Below are positions 33,718 to 42,916 of a stretch of DNA of 64,000 nt, in pieces. The DNA comes from Sphingopyxis panaciterrae (GTDB taxonomy: Bacteria > Pseudomonadota > Alphaproteobacteria > Sphingomonadales > Sphingomonadaceae). How positions within the stretch are numbered: position 1 is the stretch's first letter; each line of letters opens with the position of its first letter. Below the pieces are notes generated by a model. It searched no databases, was not told the origin of the DNA, and saw nothing but the letters and a program-made list of their open reading frames with translations. Both the position numbers and the translations under genes were made by a program. Location of the stretch: the NCBI RefSeq assembly GCF_011762125.1, contig NZ_JAASQN010000004.1, forward strand, positions 372,001 to 436,000. The letters are read 5' to 3'.

Positions 33718-35226
33718 CTAGCGGCTGGCGTAGACGACCAGCTTGACCTTCTGTCCCGGCGTCAGGCGGCTGGTTGCGGACAGCCGGTTGAGCACCTGGA
33801 AGCGCTCCGACTGATAATTGCTGTACGCCATCCGCTTCGCAAGGCCCGCCACCGTGTCGGCGCGGCCGACCGTCACGACATCGATCCGCCGTGGTTTGAT
33901 CGCCGCCGCCTCGGCCGTGTTCAGCCGCCGGACGCTGTTGAACATCGGATTGAACACCCCGGCGCCGCCTGCCTTGGTCAGCGCGACGAAGTGAAAGGCC
34001 TGAGTTTTCGAAAATTCATACGCGAAGACGGTCACATCGACCTGCCCCGACTGGGTGTTCGCGCGCGCGACCGCATAAGTGGCCGGAATGCCGTTCACCG
34101 TCGTCCGCTGAAGATTGCCCGGGCTGATCGACGCATTCCCTGCGACCGATTTGAACACCGCCGCGATATAGGCGTTCATGTCGCCATGATAGGCGCCGGT
34201 CGAAAATTGCGCCTGCCCGCCGTTGCCGCTGACCGACACCGCGCTCGCGCCATTCTGCATGCCATAACCATTCGGCACCGCGAACTTCAGCTTGAAATCG
34301 GGGTGCAGGAATTCATTGCCCTCGACCACGCCCTGTTTGGGATCGTCGCCATAGAGCACGCCGTCGACCGACGTCAGGAAAGCGTCGGCGTTGCGCACCC
34401 CGCCCGTGCCCGCGCGGCTCGCCAGCGCCTCGGCGTTGCGGACGCGCGAGGCTGGATCGGGGTGGGTGCTCGCCCATTCGGGAAGCGCGCGCGCATCGCC
34501 GCCCGACAGCCGCGCTTCCAGATTCGTCTGGTTGGCAAGGCTCGCGAGCATCGTCGACAGCGCCAGCGGATCATAACCGGCGCTGCGCAGATATTGGACG
34601 CCAAGCTGATCCGCCTCGAGCTCCTGGCTGCGCGAAAAGCCCAGCGTCGCATATTGCGCGACCTGCATCGCATTATTCTGGATCAACCCGCCCAGGCCGC
34701 CGAGCAGCCCGCCATTGTCACCGATCGCCCCGCCGACCACCTGCGCCAGCACGCCGAGAATCGCATTGCGCGTCGCCGCCGACTGCCGTTTCTTGCTGTG
34801 CTGCGCCGCGACATGCCCGACCTCATGCCCCAGCACGCCCGCCAGTTCGGCCTCGTCGTTCATCAGCGCCATCAGCTGGCGCGTCACATAGACATAGCCG
34901 CCGGGGATCGCGAAGGCGTTGTTCACCGGCGAATTGAGCAAGGTCACGGTGAAATCGCTGGGGCTGCGCGACAGACCGGACTGGACCGCGATATTCTGTC
35001 CGATGCGATTGACATAGCTCGCCTGCTGCCCCGCATAGGCGCCGCCGAACTCCTCCATCAGCTGCGGATGCGCATCCTGCCCCTGCTTGCGATCACTGGC
35101 GGAAATGCTCGTCGCCGTCCGGATCGCCTTGGTCTTGGCGTCGGCGGGCGCATTGACCCCGCCCTGTCCCATCACCATGCCGGCGGCCAGTGTGATGGCC
35201 AAAGCGGTCATCGTCTTGCGGATCAT
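33718..35226 (-). CDS. M48 family metalloprotease with C-terminal LysM-like region
   Basis: The 502-residue protein has a signal peptide (MIRKTMTALAITLAAG), the M48 zinc site VLGHEVGHVAAQHSKKR, the second ligand in RSQELEADQLGVQY, and a C-terminal region IDVVTVGRADTVAGLAKRMA with a GQKVKLVVY ending that resembles a LysM fold. It is likely a periplasmic protease of the BepA/LoiP type involved in outer-membrane quality control. The ATG at 35226 has GGGAGG 7 bases upstream. Confidence 0.9.
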   Translation of the reverse strand: MIRKTMTALAITLAAGMVMGQGGVNAPADAKTKAIRTATSISASDRKQGQDAHPQLMEEFGGAYAGQQASYVNRIGQNIAVQSGLSRSPSDFTVTLLNSPVNNAFAIPGGYVYVTRQLMALMNDEAELAGVLGHEVGHVAAQHSKKRQSAATRNAILGVLAQVVGGAIGDNGGLLGGLGGLIQNNAMQVAQYATLGFSRSQELEADQLGVQYLRSAGYDPLALSTMLASLANQTNLEARLSGGDARALPEWASTHPDPASRVRNAEALASRAGTGGVRNADAFLTSVDGVLYGDDPKQGVVEGNEFLHPDFKLKFAVPNGYGMQNGASAVSVSGNGGQAQFSTGAYHGDMNAYIAAVFKSVAGNASISPGNLQRTTVNGIPATYAVARANTQSGQVDVTVFAYEFSKTQAFHFVALTKAGGAGVFNPMFNSVRRLNTAEAAAIKPRRIDVVTVGRADTVAGLAKRMAYSNYQSERFQVLNRLSATSRLTPGQKVKLVVYASR

Positions 35227-35371
35227 CGGTGCGCCTCCCTTATGGTTTGATTGCCAAGCATATTCCGTTTTCAGGAATATCCTCTGATCATGACAAGGCA
35301 AGCCGCGACCGAACCGGGGCTTGCCCATATCTCGCAAAAATAACGCCAAAGGCGTGGATCAGGTTCCGGGA

Positions 35372-36319
<948 letters not shown>

Positions 36320-36329
36320 CGTCGGACCG

Positions 36330-37259
36330 CTAAGCCGATGGCGTCGCAACGTCAACGTCTGGCGCGGTGCGCCCGGCATCCATATGCGCCAGCGGATGCC
36401 GCTTGTTCACCAGTTCGACGAGACGGCGGCTGTCGACGTGCGTGTAAATCTCGGTCGTCGCGATATCGGCATGGCCAAGCATCAGTTGCAGCGCGCGAAG
36501 ATCCGCCCCGCCTTCCAGCAGGTGCGTCGCAAAGGCATGGCGCAGCACGTGCGGGCTGATCGCCGCGGGGTCGATCCCGGCGCGGCCCGCAAGCCCGCGC
36601 AGCATCTGGAACAGCCGCACGCGCGAGATATGCGCCTTGCCCGATGGAAAGAGCCAGGGCGAACCGTCGGCGAGCAGCGGCGTCCAGCGATCCAGTACGT
36701 CCCGCGCGCGTCCGGACAACGGCACCAGCCGTTCCTTGTCGCCCTTGCCGCGCACGATCAGAAATTCGCGCCCGCCCGCCATCGCGCGGCGCGGCAGCGA
36801 CACCAGTTCGCTCGCGCGCAGCCCGGAGCCATAGAGCAGTTCGAGCAGCAACAGCATGCGCACCGCCGCGGCCGGCGGCACCTCGCCCGCCGCCTCTTCG
36901 ACCGCCTGCGCGAACAGCCGCTCGACATCCTCGTGCGTCAGGATGCGCGGCAGCGGACGCTGCGTTGCCGGGCGTGCAATGTCGAGGGCGGGATTATCGG
37001 CGCGCTCCCCCTCGTCGAGCAGAAACGCGAAAAACTGGCGCAGCGCCGACAATTTCCGCGCCGCGCTGCTCGCCGCAAGCGATTGATAATCAGCCATCAG
37101 TTTCCGAAGCGCGGCGACGTCGGCATCCGCCAGCCCGCCCGTGATCCACTCGGCCGCCTGATCGAGATCGCGCCGATAAGCGGCGAGCGTGTTGCGCGAA
37201 GCGCCGCGCTCGGCCGCCATCATCTCCAGAAAGCGGTCGATCAGGGCGCCGTCAGACAT
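36330..37259 (-). CDS. xerD: Site-specific tyrosine recombinase XerD
   Basis: The 309-residue protein has the XerD-type N-terminal SAM-like domain and the catalytic set: Arg in YGSGLRASELVSL, Lys in VRGKGDKERLVP, His-x-x-Arg in HVLRHAFATHLLEGG, His in LMLGHADIATTEIYTHV, and the Tyr nucleophile in IYTHV. It resolves chromosome dimers at dif with XerC and FtsK. Its order with accA is common in alphaproteobacteria. Confidence 0.93.
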   Translation of the reverse strand: MSDGALIDRFLEMMAAERGASRNTLAAYRRDLDQAAEWITGGLADADVAALRKLMADYQSLAASSAARKLSALRQFFAFLLDEGERADNPALDIARPATQRPLPRILTHEDVERLFAQAVEEAAGEVPPAAAVRMLLLLELLYGSGLRASELVSLPRRAMAGGREFLIVRGKGDKERLVPLSGRARDVLDRWTPLLADGSPWLFPSGKAHISRVRLFQMLRGLAGRAGIDPAAISPHVLRHAFATHLLEGGADLRALQLMLGHADIATTEIYTHVDSRRLVELVNKRHPLAHMDAGRTAPDVDVATPSA

Positions 37260-37312
37260 GGCACAAATCCGGCCTTGTCATTGGCTTGCGTCCTGTCGCC
37301 ACGGCAAAGGTC

Positions 37313-37400
37313 GTGTGTTCGCGCGAAGGCCGGAACCCAGCATCTGCCGGTGTCATTTTGAACTGTCCGGAGATGGATCCCCGCCTTCGCGGGAACACGC
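37313..37400. repeat. Palindromic repeat, CCCGCCTTCGCGGG family
   Basis: An inverted pair, CGTGTTCGCGCGAAGGCCGG on the left and the near-complement CCCCGCCTTCGCGGGAACAC on the right, flanks a 40-base centre between xerD and the next gene. It belongs to the same family as the repeats at 41358, 48152 and 56448. The rest of the 196-base gap shows no gene. Confidence 0.75.
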
Positions 37401-37455
37401 AACTTTTCGGACGCCCTATCACAGCAGGCCGCAATATGGGACCGGACCTGCAAAC

Positions 37456-39270
37456 TCAGACACGCACCACCGCTTCGGCGGCGATCATCCGCGCTTCGGA
37501 GCCAAGCCCCACTTCGCGCAGCGCGCGGACGATATAATAAAGATGATAGGGCGGCACCTTGGACCAGTCGCCCTGCATCCCCGCCGCCGCGAGCAGCGCG
37601 ACCATCCCCGGCTCGCGCCGTTCGGCCGCCGCCATGATCGCCCGCGACCAGCGCGTCTGCTTGCCGAGGTCGACGCCCAGATCGCTCGCCGCCGACGCGG
37701 CGCCGCTGGCGTCGATGCGTCCCAGGCCAGCCAGGCCGGCCAGCAGGAATTTCGAGCGCAGCGATTCGGCACTGCTGTCGTCGCCGGCAAAATTGCCGAT
37801 CGCGCCCGCGCTCATGCCGCTGAGCGGGCGCGGCGAGCCGACCGCGAGCACGCCCCATGCGTGGCTGCCGACCGAAACGCTGGGCACCCAGTCGATCGCG
37901 TTATGGTCGTATCCGCCCGCGAACATCGATCCGACCAATTGCCACGGATCGTCGCCGACCTCGGTGTTCATCGGCAGCGCCGCGGCGGCGCGCGCGGTCG
38001 CGACCATCGCGGCATAGCGCTGCGGTGTATTCGCGTCGGCGCCCCACAACCCCTGCATCGCGCCGTAACGCTCGGCCCCGCTCGCCGCGCCGTAGGCGCC
38101 TCGCAGCGCATCGGTCTGCGTCGCGAGCGCTTCGCCCGGCTCTTCCTCGCCCGCGGCGGCGCTGAGCAGTGAGACATAGGCTTCGCTCGACAGCACGCCG
38201 CGCGCCGCGGCGTCAGGCGCCGCAGCGACGCGCTGCGCCATGTCGGTCATCGGCGCCAGCACCGTCCAGCCGCGCATATAGGCGGGTTCCGACGCGCGGA
38301 GCGGCTCGGGAATCGGAATTGCCGTCGCGGTCGCCAGGCCAAAGCGCCAGCTGGTCAGCCGGTCGACCTTGTCCCACTCGATCGTCGTCGACCGGCGTCC
38401 CGCACCAGTGGCGCCGAGCACGCGCTCGGCGAGCAATATGTCGAAGTTGGAGATTTTCCCGCTCGACCGCACCCGGCTGATCGCCCAGCCGGCGGGGCCG
38501 GCTTCGCCCGACAGGCCGGCGCAGATCGCAGCGGCGAGCCGCCATGCCTGTTCGTCGCCATGCGCAAGGCCGGCGGGAACATAGGCACACATGCCCGCCG
38601 GATCGGCGTTGGCGAGAAACGCCTGCTGCGCGACCGAAACGAGGCGCGGGCTCGCGCGGTCATAATCGACCGACTGGACGATCCAGCGCGCCGCAATCGA
38701 TTCGCCCATGCGGAGCAGCAGCGCGGCGCGCTCGGCCGCCAGGTCGGCGCCGTTGATCGTTTCGGGCGTGTCGATTGCCGAAGTCAGCGACCGCCGTAGC
38801 AAGATCTGTCCCCAGCGCGACGCCAGGTCGCCGCGCGTATTGCGCATGATCGCGGCGGCATATTGCCCGCGCACGCCGAACGCATCGGGTGCCAGCCCGC
38901 CCGTTTCAGGGGTCAGCGGCCCAATGCGCGTCAGCAGCCGGCGCGCGCCGGGCGGCAGGTCATATTTCAGCGTGCCGGGTGCAACCTCTTCGCCTTCTTC
39001 GCCGCTTTCCGTGTCATCGGCATCGCTCGCGGCGCTGCTGGCGACGGTGGGCGTGACCGGCGGGGCGATCGTAATGGCTTTCGGTGTGGCTTTCGGCGTC
39101 GGCGCCGCGCTGGGCGAGGGCGTCGGCGACGGGCGCGGTGCGGGGGTCTCGGCGGGATTGCCGAACCCTTCGGGGAGCAGCGATTCCTGTGCCAGCGCGG
39201 GGAGGACCAGCGCCGCGGCCATGGCGGTGCCCGACAGGCCCAGCGTCAGCGATAGGATTATCTTCTTCAT
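37456..39270 (-). CDS. Secreted Ala-rich protein of unknown function
   Basis: The 604-residue protein has a signal peptide (MKKIILSLTLGLSGTAMAAA to LPALAQ), a Pro/Thr-rich linker (about residues 42-75, PAPRPSPTPSPSAAPTPKAT), an acidic patch, and a long alpha-helical, Ala-rich domain to the end. I recognise no catalytic motif. It resembles long periplasmic proteins found next to aroK in sphingomonads, as judged from its place. A 56-residue membrane protein gene overlaps its start by ATGA, so the two are probably co-translated. Confidence 0.8.
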   Translation of the reverse strand: MKKIILSLTLGLSGTAMAAALVLPALAQESLLPEGFGNPAETPAPRPSPTPSPSAAPTPKATPKAITIAPPVTPTVASSAASDADDTESGEEGEEVAPGTLKYDLPPGARRLLTRIGPLTPETGGLAPDAFGVRGQYAAAIMRNTRGDLASRWGQILLRRSLTSAIDTPETINGADLAAERAALLLRMGESIAARWIVQSVDYDRASPRLVSVAQQAFLANADPAGMCAYVPAGLAHGDEQAWRLAAAICAGLSGEAGPAGWAISRVRSSGKISNFDILLAERVLGATGAGRRSTTIEWDKVDRLTSWRFGLATATAIPIPEPLRASEPAYMRGWTVLAPMTDMAQRVAAAPDAAARGVLSSEAYVSLLSAAAGEEEPGEALATQTDALRGAYGAASGAERYGAMQGLWGADANTPQRYAAMVATARAAAALPMNTEVGDDPWQLVGSMFAGGYDHNAIDWVPSVSVGSHAWGVLAVGSPRPLSGMSAGAIGNFAGDDSSAESLRSKFLLAGLAGLGRIDASGAASAASDLGVDLGKQTRWSRAIMAAAERREPGMVALLAAAGMQGDWSKVPPYHLYYIVRALREVGLGSEARMIAAEAVVRV

Positions 39271-39437
39271 CGCGAAGCGCTTTCGGCAATCTTGTCGGTC
39301 ACGTCCACCTCAATCGTCTTGGGCTCGATCGGCCGGCCCAGAAACAGCAGGAACAGCCAGAAGGCCATCAATAGCAGGCCCAGCACGATCGCGCGTGCAA
39401 TCCAGCGGCCTTTTCCCGATCTGCCCTTCGCGCGCAA
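39267..39437 (-). CDS. Small single-helix membrane protein
   Basis: From a TTG at 39437 the frame gives 56 residues: a basic N-terminus (KGRSGKGRW), one strong transmembrane helix (IVLGLLLMAFWLFLLFLG) and a short polar tail. It overlaps the following gene by 4 bases (ATGA). I cannot assign a function. The start is uncertain because no clear ribosome site precedes it. Confidence 0.6.
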   Translation of the reverse strand: MRAKGRSGKGRWIARAIVLGLLLMAFWLFLLFLGRPIEPKTIEVDVTDKIAESASR

Positions 39438-39512
39438 TATCCCATGCCCACTATTCGTCGCAGGGCGAAAACCATTGTCCCGCCCGGTTCGGGCGGTATA
39501 GCCGCGCGCATC

Positions 39513-40088
39513 ATGTCGCGAAACCCGAAAAGCCCGGCCCCGACCAGCACAAAGGCGACCCGCGCGTCGATCCGCGAACGGTCGATCGTGCTCGTCGGGC
39601 TGATGGGGTCGGGGAAATCGACGATCGGGCGCCGGCTGGCGCAGCGGCTCGGCATGCGCTTTGCCGACGCCGACGATGAAATCGAACGCGCGGCGGGGAT
39701 GACGATCTCGGACATTTTCGCGCGCTTCGGCGAGGCACATTTTCGCGACGGCGAACGGCGGGTGATCCAGCGGCTGCTGACCGGCAAGCCGCTGGTGCTC
39801 GCGACCGGCGGCGGCGCCTTCATCAACGACGAAACGCGCGCGCTGATCCTCGCGGGCAGCCTTTGCATCTGGCTCGACGCCGACATTCCGACGCTCGTCG
39901 ATCGCGTCGGGCGCCGCAGCCATCGCCCGCTCCTGAAAGATCGCGACGCGGGCGAAGTGCTCCGCGAACTCGCCGCGATCCGCAACCCCGTCTATGCCGA
40001 GGCGCATGTGCGCATCAGTTCGGCCAGCACACCGCACGACCATACGGTGCGCGCCATCATGGAGGCTCTCTCGCAATGGAACAGCTAA
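39513..40088 (+). CDS. aroK: Shikimate kinase
   Basis: The 191-residue protein has Walker A GLMGSGKSTIG, shikimate-binding DADDEIE, FRDGERRV and LATGGGAF, and the lid RRSHRPLL. It makes shikimate-3-phosphate. An ATG at 39513 is chosen; an earlier in-frame ATG at 39444 would add 23 residues of low family similarity. It overlaps aroB by 13 bases, a usual pair. Confidence 0.95.
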   Translation: MSRNPKSPAPTSTKATRASIRERSIVLVGLMGSGKSTIGRRLAQRLGMRFADADDEIERAAGMTISDIFARFGEAHFRDGERRVIQRLLTGKPLVLATGGGAFINDETRALILAGSLCIWLDADIPTLVDRVGRRSHRPLLKDRDAGEVLRELAAIRNPVYAEAHVRISSASTPHDHTVRAIMEALSQWNS

Positions 40089-41170
40089 GCGTCGACCTCG
40101 GCAGCCGCAGCTATCCGATCCTGATCGGCGACGGGCTGCTCGCCGACATCGGCCGCCATGTCGCGCCGCTCCTGAAGCGCCCAAGGACGATGATCGTCAC
40201 AGACGCCCATATCGCCCCCCACTATCTGACGCGCGTCGGCGCCGCGCTCGGCCGTGAAGGAATTTCCTTTTCCTCCTTCGTCCTCGATCCCGGCGAGGGC
40301 ACGAAAAGCTGGGCCGGCCTTGCTCGCCTCACCGACTGGCTGATCGGCGAAGGCGTCGAGCGCAGCGATCATGTCATCGCGCTGGGCGGCGGCGTGATCG
40401 GCGACCTCGTCGGCTTCGCGTGCAGCATCGTCAAGCGCGGCTGCCACTTCGTTCAGGTGCCGACCACCTTGCTGGCACAGGTCGACAGCAGCGTCGGCGG
40501 CAAGACCGCGATCAACGTGCCCGCGGGCAAGAACCTCATCGGTGCCTTCCATCAACCCGCGCTCGTCGTCATCGATCCGACGACGCTCGAAACGCTGCCG
40601 CGCCGCGAACTCGGCGCCGGCTATGCCGAGGTCGTCAAATATGGCCTGATCGACGACGCCGCCTTTTTCGCCTGGTGCGAGGAACATGGCGCCGCGCTGC
40701 TCGCCGGCGACAGCGCCGCGCGCCACAAGGCGATCGCCCACAGCGTCGCCGCCAAGGCGCGCATCGTCGCCGCCGACGAGCGCGAAACGCAGGACATCCG
40801 CGCCCTGCTCAACCTCGGCCACAGCTTTGGCCACGCGCTGGAGGCCGAAACCGGCTATTCGGACCGGCTGCTCCACGGCGAAGCGGTCGCGGCGGGCATG
40901 GTGCTCGCGCATCAGTTTTCGGCCGCGAACGGCCTTTGCCCCGCCGAGGATGCCGATCGCGTGCGCGATCATCTGGCAAGCGTCGACCTGCCCCACAGCC
41001 TTGCCAGCGCCGGGATCAACACCGGCGGCGCGGTGCTCGCGGGTCATATGGCGCACGACAAGAAGGTGCGCGGCGGCAGGCTGCCGCTGATCCTGACGCG
41101 CGGCATCGGGCAAAGCTTTGTCACCGAGGACTATGGCCTCGATGCGGTGGCGGCGTTTCTCGATCGCTGA
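40076..41170 (+). CDS. aroB: 3-dehydroquinate synthase
   Basis: The 364-residue protein has the NAD-binding ALGGGVIGDLVGFACSIVKR, the conserved QVPTTLLAQVDSSVGGKTAI, GFHQP-type GAFHQPALVVID, GAGYAEVVKYGLI and the metal His in LLNLGHSFGHALE and LHGEAVAAGMV. It forms 3-dehydroquinate from DAHP. It starts inside aroK with a GGAGG site. Confidence 0.96.
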   Translation: MEQLSVDLGSRSYPILIGDGLLADIGRHVAPLLKRPRTMIVTDAHIAPHYLTRVGAALGREGISFSSFVLDPGEGTKSWAGLARLTDWLIGEGVERSDHVIALGGGVIGDLVGFACSIVKRGCHFVQVPTTLLAQVDSSVGGKTAINVPAGKNLIGAFHQPALVVIDPTTLETLPRRELGAGYAEVVKYGLIDDAAFFAWCEEHGAALLAGDSAARHKAIAHSVAAKARIVAADERETQDIRALLNLGHSFGHALEAETGYSDRLLHGEAVAAGMVLAHQFSAANGLCPAEDADRVRDHLASVDLPHSLASAGINTGGAVLAGHMAHDKKVRGGRLPLILTRGIGQSFVTEDYGLDAVAAFLDR

Positions 41171-41221
41171 AGGGCGGAAGCCCGCGCGCCGGGAACGGCT
41201 GGTTGCTGATCTTCCTTTCGT

Positions 41222-41323
41222 CGTCACCCCGGACTTGATCCGGGGTCCCGCTTGATGCCGAAACTGCCGGTGCGTCCAAAAAAAAGCGGGATCCCGGATC
41301 AAGCCCGGGATGACGAAGGAGGG
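41222..41323. repeat. Palindromic repeat, CGGACTTGATCCGG family (pair)
   Basis: A CACCCCGGACTTGATCCGGG hairpin and a second copy in reverse (GGGATCCCGGATCAAGCCCG) flank a centre with eight A. This forms a BIME-like inverted pair in the aroB to MFS gap. Confidence 0.85.
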
Positions 41324-41357
41324 CAGGAAACGGCCGGAAGCGGACGCTAGCCAAATA

Positions 41358-41508
41358 ACCGTCGCCCCGCGAAGGAGTGAAGGGTCGAATGGTCCCCCGG
41401 ACCATTCTTGGACATGCCGGGGGCATGTCCAACCCTTAACTGGCCGCAATCGGCCGAGCGCAAGGTTGCCAGCGGCCCCCGCCTTCGCGGGGGCGACGGT
41501 TATGGATG
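41358..41508. repeat. Nested palindromic repeat with inner hairpins
   Basis: Outer arms AACCGTCGCCCCGCGAAGG and CCTTCGCGGGGGCGACGGTT enclose two perfect hairpins, GAATGGTCC-CCC-GGACCATTC (41387-41407) and GGACATGCC-GGG-GGCATGTCC (41410-41430). These are in turn bracketed by AAGGGT and ACCCTT. The whole can fold as a branched cruciform. With the repeat at 41222 it fills the 450-base gap before the MFS gene. Confidence 0.8.
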
Positions 41509-41581
41509 GTTAGCGAACGTCCGCTCCCCACCCCAAAACCACCATTCCCCCTTTCCCTCGACCCATCATTGCGCTAGCCAG

Positions 41582-41598
41582 TTGCAAATGATTTGCAA
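41582..41598. promoter_or_regulatory. Fur-like box before the MFS gene
   Basis: TTGCAAAT-G-ATTTGCAA is a perfect palindrome with one central base, like the alphaproteobacterial Fur/Mur-type box (TGCAAAT-N-ATTTGCA, recalled from comparative work). It lies 26 bases before the TTG start of the MFS transporter and probably overlaps its promoter. Confidence 0.6.
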
Positions 41599-41623
41599 TA
41601 TTCATGCCGTGGGGGCCTGATAT

Positions 41624-42916
41624 TTGGTTGCGATTGCCAACACGCGCCAGCTGATCGAAGCCGACAGGCCGACGACGCCCGCCGGCCTCTGGGCCGTCGC
41701 CTTCCTCGGCATTACCGCCGGAACGCAGATGAGCGACCGCGGGCTGCAATCGATCCTGTCGCCCGCGATCCAGGCCAGTTTCGGCGTCTCCGACGCGGTG
41801 ATCGGGGCGCTGCACGGCATCGCCGGCATCCTTGTCGCCAGCGCGCTCGCCGTACCGCTCGCGCGCCTTGCCGACCGCCATTCGCGCAAGTCGATCCTGC
41901 TCGGGCTGATCATGCTGTGGGGCCTGCTCACCGCGCTCAGCGGTCTTGCGCCCAATTTCGCTCTGTTCTTCGTCGGCCGCGCCGCGTCGGGGATCACCGA
42001 ATTCGCGATGATCCCGGTCGTCTATTCGCTCATCCCCGATCTGGTCGGCGAGCGGCACCGGGTGCCATCGAACCTGGTTTTTGCGGCGCTGATGGCAACG
42101 GGGGCGAGCGCGGGCTTTTATTTCGGCGGCAATCTGCTCGCCTTCGCCGGCTCGGTCGCCCCTGCCGGAACCGAGCCATGGCGCCTCGCGCTTCTCTGTC
42201 TCAGCCTGCTCGCGCTGCCGCTGCTCGGCGCCGGGCTGTTCGTTCAGGACCCGCCGCGCCGCGACCCGAACGGCAATGGAGCTGCCGCGACCGCCGCGCT
42301 CCTCCCTTTCTTCCGCGCGCAGCGGCGCCGCATCCTGCTCTTCCTCGGTGCCGCCGGCGGACTGGCGATCGCGGTGCAGGCGGTCGCGCCGATGGCGGCG
42401 CTCGGCCTGGTGCGCCGCTATGCCGCCGACCTGACCCCGACCGGCCATGCACTCGGCCTCATCACGCTCGCGACCAGTCTCGGCAGTCTCGCCGTCGCGG
42501 GCCTCGTCGACCGGCTGCTGCAACCGCGGCTCGGCGAGGCGTCGCGGCCGGTCGTCATGGCGGCGGGTGCGATGCTCGCGGTCCCCTGCCTCGTCTGGCT
42601 CGGCAGTGCGGGCGGCGAGAATCAGGCGCTGGCGGCGATCGCGCTGTTCCTCGCGCTCACCAGCACCGCTAACGCGCTGATCCCGACGATCCTTCAGGAT
42701 ATCATCCCGGCCGAACTGCGCGCGCGCAGCTTCGCGATCTACAGCTTCGTCATCGCCGCCTTCTGCGCACTCGGGCCGTTGCTGACGGGCAGCCTGTCGG
42801 ACCGCGCGGTCGAAGGCAATCTGCTGCTCGCCATGGCGCTGACGGGGGTGCCCGCATTGGCGATCGCGGCCTTGTCCGCCGGATCGATGGCGCGCGTCAG
42901 GCGCGCGTTGCCGTAG
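41624..42916 (+). CDS. MFS transporter
   Basis: The 430-residue protein has about 12 helices and the MFS loop LARLADRHSRKSILLGLIML between helices 2 and 3. Other stretches are ALHGIAGILVASALAVPLAR and LIPTILQDIIPAELRARSFA. The substrate is unknown; the Fur-like box suggests iron-linked control, for example siderophore traffic. The start is TTG; a nearby alternative is out of frame. It converges on the Kef-type gene with a 20-base overlap. Confidence 0.85.
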   Translation: MVAIANTRQLIEADRPTTPAGLWAVAFLGITAGTQMSDRGLQSILSPAIQASFGVSDAVIGALHGIAGILVASALAVPLARLADRHSRKSILLGLIMLWGLLTALSGLAPNFALFFVGRAASGITEFAMIPVVYSLIPDLVGERHRVPSNLVFAALMATGASAGFYFGGNLLAFAGSVAPAGTEPWRLALLCLSLLALPLLGAGLFVQDPPRRDPNGNGAAATAALLPFFRAQRRRILLFLGAAGGLAIAVQAVAPMAALGLVRRYAADLTPTGHALGLITLATSLGSLAVAGLVDRLLQPRLGEASRPVVMAAGAMLAVPCLVWLGSAGGENQALAAIALFLALTSTANALIPTILQDIIPAELRARSFAIYSFVIAAFCALGPLLTGSLSDRAVEGNLLLAMALTGVPALAIAALSAGSMARVRRALP

